A DNA stretch of 64,000 nt from Larkinella terrae (lineage in GTDB: Bacteria; Bacteroidota; Bacteroidia; Cytophagales; Spirosomataceae): positions 310,001-374,000 of the forward strand of contig NZ_WJXZ01000004.1 of assembly GCF_009668025.1 (NCBI RefSeq). Reading direction: 5' to 3'. The position numbers and the translations under genes were made by a program. The notes under the pieces are model-generated. The model was given only the letters and a program-made list of their open reading frames with translations. It was not told the origin of the DNA and did not search any database. Positions 61,899 to 64,000 of this stretch are shown in pieces. How positions within the stretch are numbered: position 1 is the stretch's first letter; every line of letters starts with the position of its first letter.

Positions 61899-64000
61899 AT
61901 GAATACGACGAATACGATTTGTTTACGAAAACCGGTTTTGTGTAGCTTGTTTTTGCTGATCGGAATACTCATGCAGGCGCTTTCCGTTTCGGCGGCTGAC
62001 GTCCGGATAGCGGGAATGGTAACAGATGCATCGAACAACGATGCGGTTATTGGGGCTACAATCCGGGTTAAAGGAACGACGACCGGAACCACAACGGACG
62101 CCAATGGAAAGTTTACGCTGACCGTTCCGGATAACGCAACGCTTCAGATTAGCTCAATCGGTTACGAAAACACGGAAGTTGCTGTCAACGGAAGGACGGA
62201 ACTGACTATTACAATGAAACCGTCGACCAGCCAGCTTCAGGAAGTTGTGGTGGTGGGGTACGGGACCCAGCGGAAAGTGGATGTGACGGGTGCAACGGTA
62301 ACCGTTAAGGGCGACGAACTGGTGAAACAACCGGTGCTGACGGCAACGCAGGCATTGCAGGGGAAAGCCGCCGGGGTTCAAATTATTAACAGTGGCCAGC
62401 CGGGCGCTTCGCCGGTGGTTCGCATTCGGGGAACGGGCACGGCTCTGGGCGGAACGGCCGCCCTGTTTGTCGTCGATGGCGTGCTGACAGATGATATTAC
62501 CAACATCAACACTTCCGATATCGTCAATGTGGATGTTCTGAAAGATGCCTCAGCTACAGCGATTTACGGCTCTCGCGGAGCCAACGGGGTGATTATCATT
62601 ACCACCAAACGCGGAAAAGCGGGAAAACTGCAGATCAACTACAGTGGAAATGTCGGTATTCGAAATGCCGCCAATCTGGTCGATATGGCCAATGCGGTTG
62701 AATACGCCAACTATGTTAGTGCAGCCAGCGGCACGCTTGTCAATGCCGGAAATACCTCGACGGACTGGTACAGCAAAATTCTGCGCCAGGGCTTTACGCA
62801 AACGCACAATGTTTCGCTCTCGGGCGGAACGGAAAAGGCCACGCACTTCTTAAGTCTCGGTTATTTTACCGATCAGGGCATTGTGATCCGGAACCAGTAC
62901 GACCGGTTTACGATTCGGACCACCAACGAATTCAAGATTAACGACAAACTCAAAACCGGGATCATCGCTTCCTATGCCAGCGCCATCGACCGGCGGGTGA
63001 ATCTGGGTTCGGCCTATAACAACGCCTACCGCGCGGCTCCGATCATTCCCGGAAAAGAAAACGGGAAATACGGGAATACGTCGGTTTACCAGAACGTCGG
63101 AAACCCGATTCTGGATATTGAAAACAACAAAGACCGGGTGCTGGACAATCGCCTGCAGGGAGCGGCTTTCATCGAATACAAACCGGTCGAATGGTTGACG
63201 TTCCGCAGTAACATTGGCGACGATTGGAGTAATCAGGTGAGCCGGGTGTATAATTATCAGTTTAATAATGACACGATTACGTTTCTGGCTCCGGGCGGAA
63301 ACCAGCGAAATGCCAACAGTAACCTGGCGTTCCGCAACACTAAAACCTCGCACTGGACCTGGGACAATACCGTAACACTCAATAAAACATTCGGCAAACA
63401 AACGCTGACCGTGTTGGCCGGAACAACGGCGGAGCAGTATACGCAAACCTGGTTTCAGTCATACCGGAAAGATGTGCCAGCCGCCGAAAATCTCTGGTAC
63501 ATCGGAACGGGGAACGCTAATACCTCGACCAACGACGGCAGTGGCGATAAGTGGGCGCGCAACTCGTATATCGGTCGCGTCAACTACAACTACGACGACA
63601 CCTATCTATTGACAGCCACAATTCGGGCCGACGGTAGTTCGCGGTTTCCGAGTCAAAACCGCTGGGGCTATTTTCCGTCGATTGGGGCGGGTTGGGTGCT
63701 CACGAACGAATCTTTCCTGAAGGGCCAGTTAATTTTTGATCTGCTCAAACTGCGCGCCAGTTGGGGGCGGGTTGGAAACGACCGGATCCCGTCGGATGCC
63801 TATACCGTAACGGTGACGCCCAACCTGGCGTATCCGTACGGGGGCGGGGTTGCCACGCCCGGTAGCGCCATTACGCAGATCAAAGATCCGAACCTGAAGT
63901 GGGAAACCACCGAAGAAACCGATGTGGCACTGGAATTCAGCGCCATTGGCGGAAAGCTGACCGGCGAAATCGGTTATTACAACAAAAAAGCCCGCGATCT
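61899..64000 (+). CDS. SusC/RagA-family TonB-linked outer-membrane receptor (3' end beyond the window)
   Basis: 700 codons from the ATG at 61899 to the right edge. A signal peptide (LCSLFLLIGILMQALSVSAA) is followed by a carboxypeptidase-regulatory-like domain (GATIRVKGTTTGTTTDANGK near 51-70), then the SusC-specific segment LQEVVVVGYGTQRKVDVTGA near 113-132. The TonB plug shows LQGKAAGVQI, VDGVLTDDI and DASATAIYGSRGANGVIIIT, and then the barrel begins. It imports polymers or peptides with a SusD partner, probably just outside the window. The substrate is unknown; control by the divergent LuxR-type regulator is inferred. Confidence 0.93.
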   Translation, partial: MNTTNTICLRKPVLCSLFLLIGILMQALSVSAADVRIAGMVTDASNNDAVIGATIRVKGTTTGTTTDANGKFTLTVPDNATLQISSIGYENTEVAVNGRTELTITMKPSTSQLQEVVVVGYGTQRKVDVTGATVTVKGDELVKQPVLTATQALQGKAAGVQIINSGQPGASPVVRIRGTGTALGGTAALFVVDGVLTDDITNINTSDIVNVDVLKDASATAIYGSRGANGVIIITTKRGKAGKLQINYSGNVGIRNAANLVDMANAVEYANYVSAASGTLVNAGNTSTDWYSKILRQGFTQTHNVSLSGGTEKATHFLSLGYFTDQGIVIRNQYDRFTIRTTNEFKINDKLKTGIIASYASAIDRRVNLGSAYNNAYRAAPIIPGKENGKYGNTSVYQNVGNPILDIENNKDRVLDNRLQGAAFIEYKPVEWLTFRSNIGDDWSNQVSRVYNYQFNNDTITFLAPGGNQRNANSNLAFRNTKTSHWTWDNTVTLNKTFGKQTLTVLAGTTAEQYTQTWFQSYRKDVPAAENLWYIGTGNANTSTNDGSGDKWARNSYIGRVNYNYDDTYLLTATIRADGSSRFPSQNRWGYFPSIGAGWVLTNESFLKGQLIFDLLKLRASWGRVGNDRIPSDAYTVTVTPNLAYPYGGGVATPGSAITQIKDPNLKWETTEETDVALEFSAIGGKLTGEIGYYNKKARD

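Overview
The window is a chromosomal segment of a Bacteroidota bacterium, most likely of the order Cytophagales (Spirosoma/Larkinella-like). Reasons: an alternative complex III (act) operon joined to an aa3 oxidase operon, a SusC-type receptor, DUF4295 next to rpmG and ftsY, promoters of the Bacteroidota form (-33 TTG/TTTG and -7 TAnnTTTG), and start codons, including those of ribosomal protein genes, that mostly lack a Shine-Dalgarno sequence. The genus is inferred.

Layout. 1-930: 5' part of a 7TM signalling protein (minus). 992-5760 (minus): rpmG, DUF4295, ftsY, a MNT/HEPN toxin-antitoxin-like pair, a lipoprotein, a membrane protein and rimO. 6018-18683: a mixed housekeeping stretch with an orphan nuoD, hpt, a TPR protein, an Lrp regulator, a GHL10 glycosidase-like protein, a sugar isomerase, ispH, a GH3-family protein and a penicillin acylase. 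18774-22999: ompH-like chaperone, a structured intergenic region with a candidate ncRNA, smpB, an HNH nuclease and rpsA, followed by tRNA-Cys.

23518-40585 is one long respiratory locus. It runs actA-B-C-D-E-F (quinol to cytochrome c), coxB-coxA, ctaA and ctaB (heme A synthesis), two subunit III genes, subunit IV, a SCO copper chaperone, DUF420, a small CxxC membrane protein and DUF983. It supplies quinol oxidation, terminal oxidation, cofactor synthesis and probable assembly factors together. It ends in a strong terminator. 40701-43141 is an ECF sigma / anti-sigma-like / envelope protein trio.

43328-58707 is the information-processing block: tRNA-Tyr, -Gly, -Thr, tuf, tRNA-Trp, secE, nusG, rplKAJL, rpoB, rpoC, a DUF3467 gene, rpsL and rpsG. 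fusA is not next to rpsG. 58761-64000 holds a membrane-spanning LuxR-type regulator divergent from a SusC/RagA receptor that runs off the right edge.

The most unusual non-coding signal is a set of five intergenic inverted repeats (near 5.9, 9.1, 43.4, 43.6 and 45.1 kb). Their arms are strings of degenerate 7-nt words: different words at each locus, but always period 7. Other items of note are a three-way-junction RNA candidate upstream of smpB, a duplicated perfect palindrome near 11.7 kb, a terminator-like hairpin between rpoB and rpoC, and the HEPN/MNT pair in the ftsY operon. No rRNA operon, CRISPR array, insertion sequence or prophage was seen.
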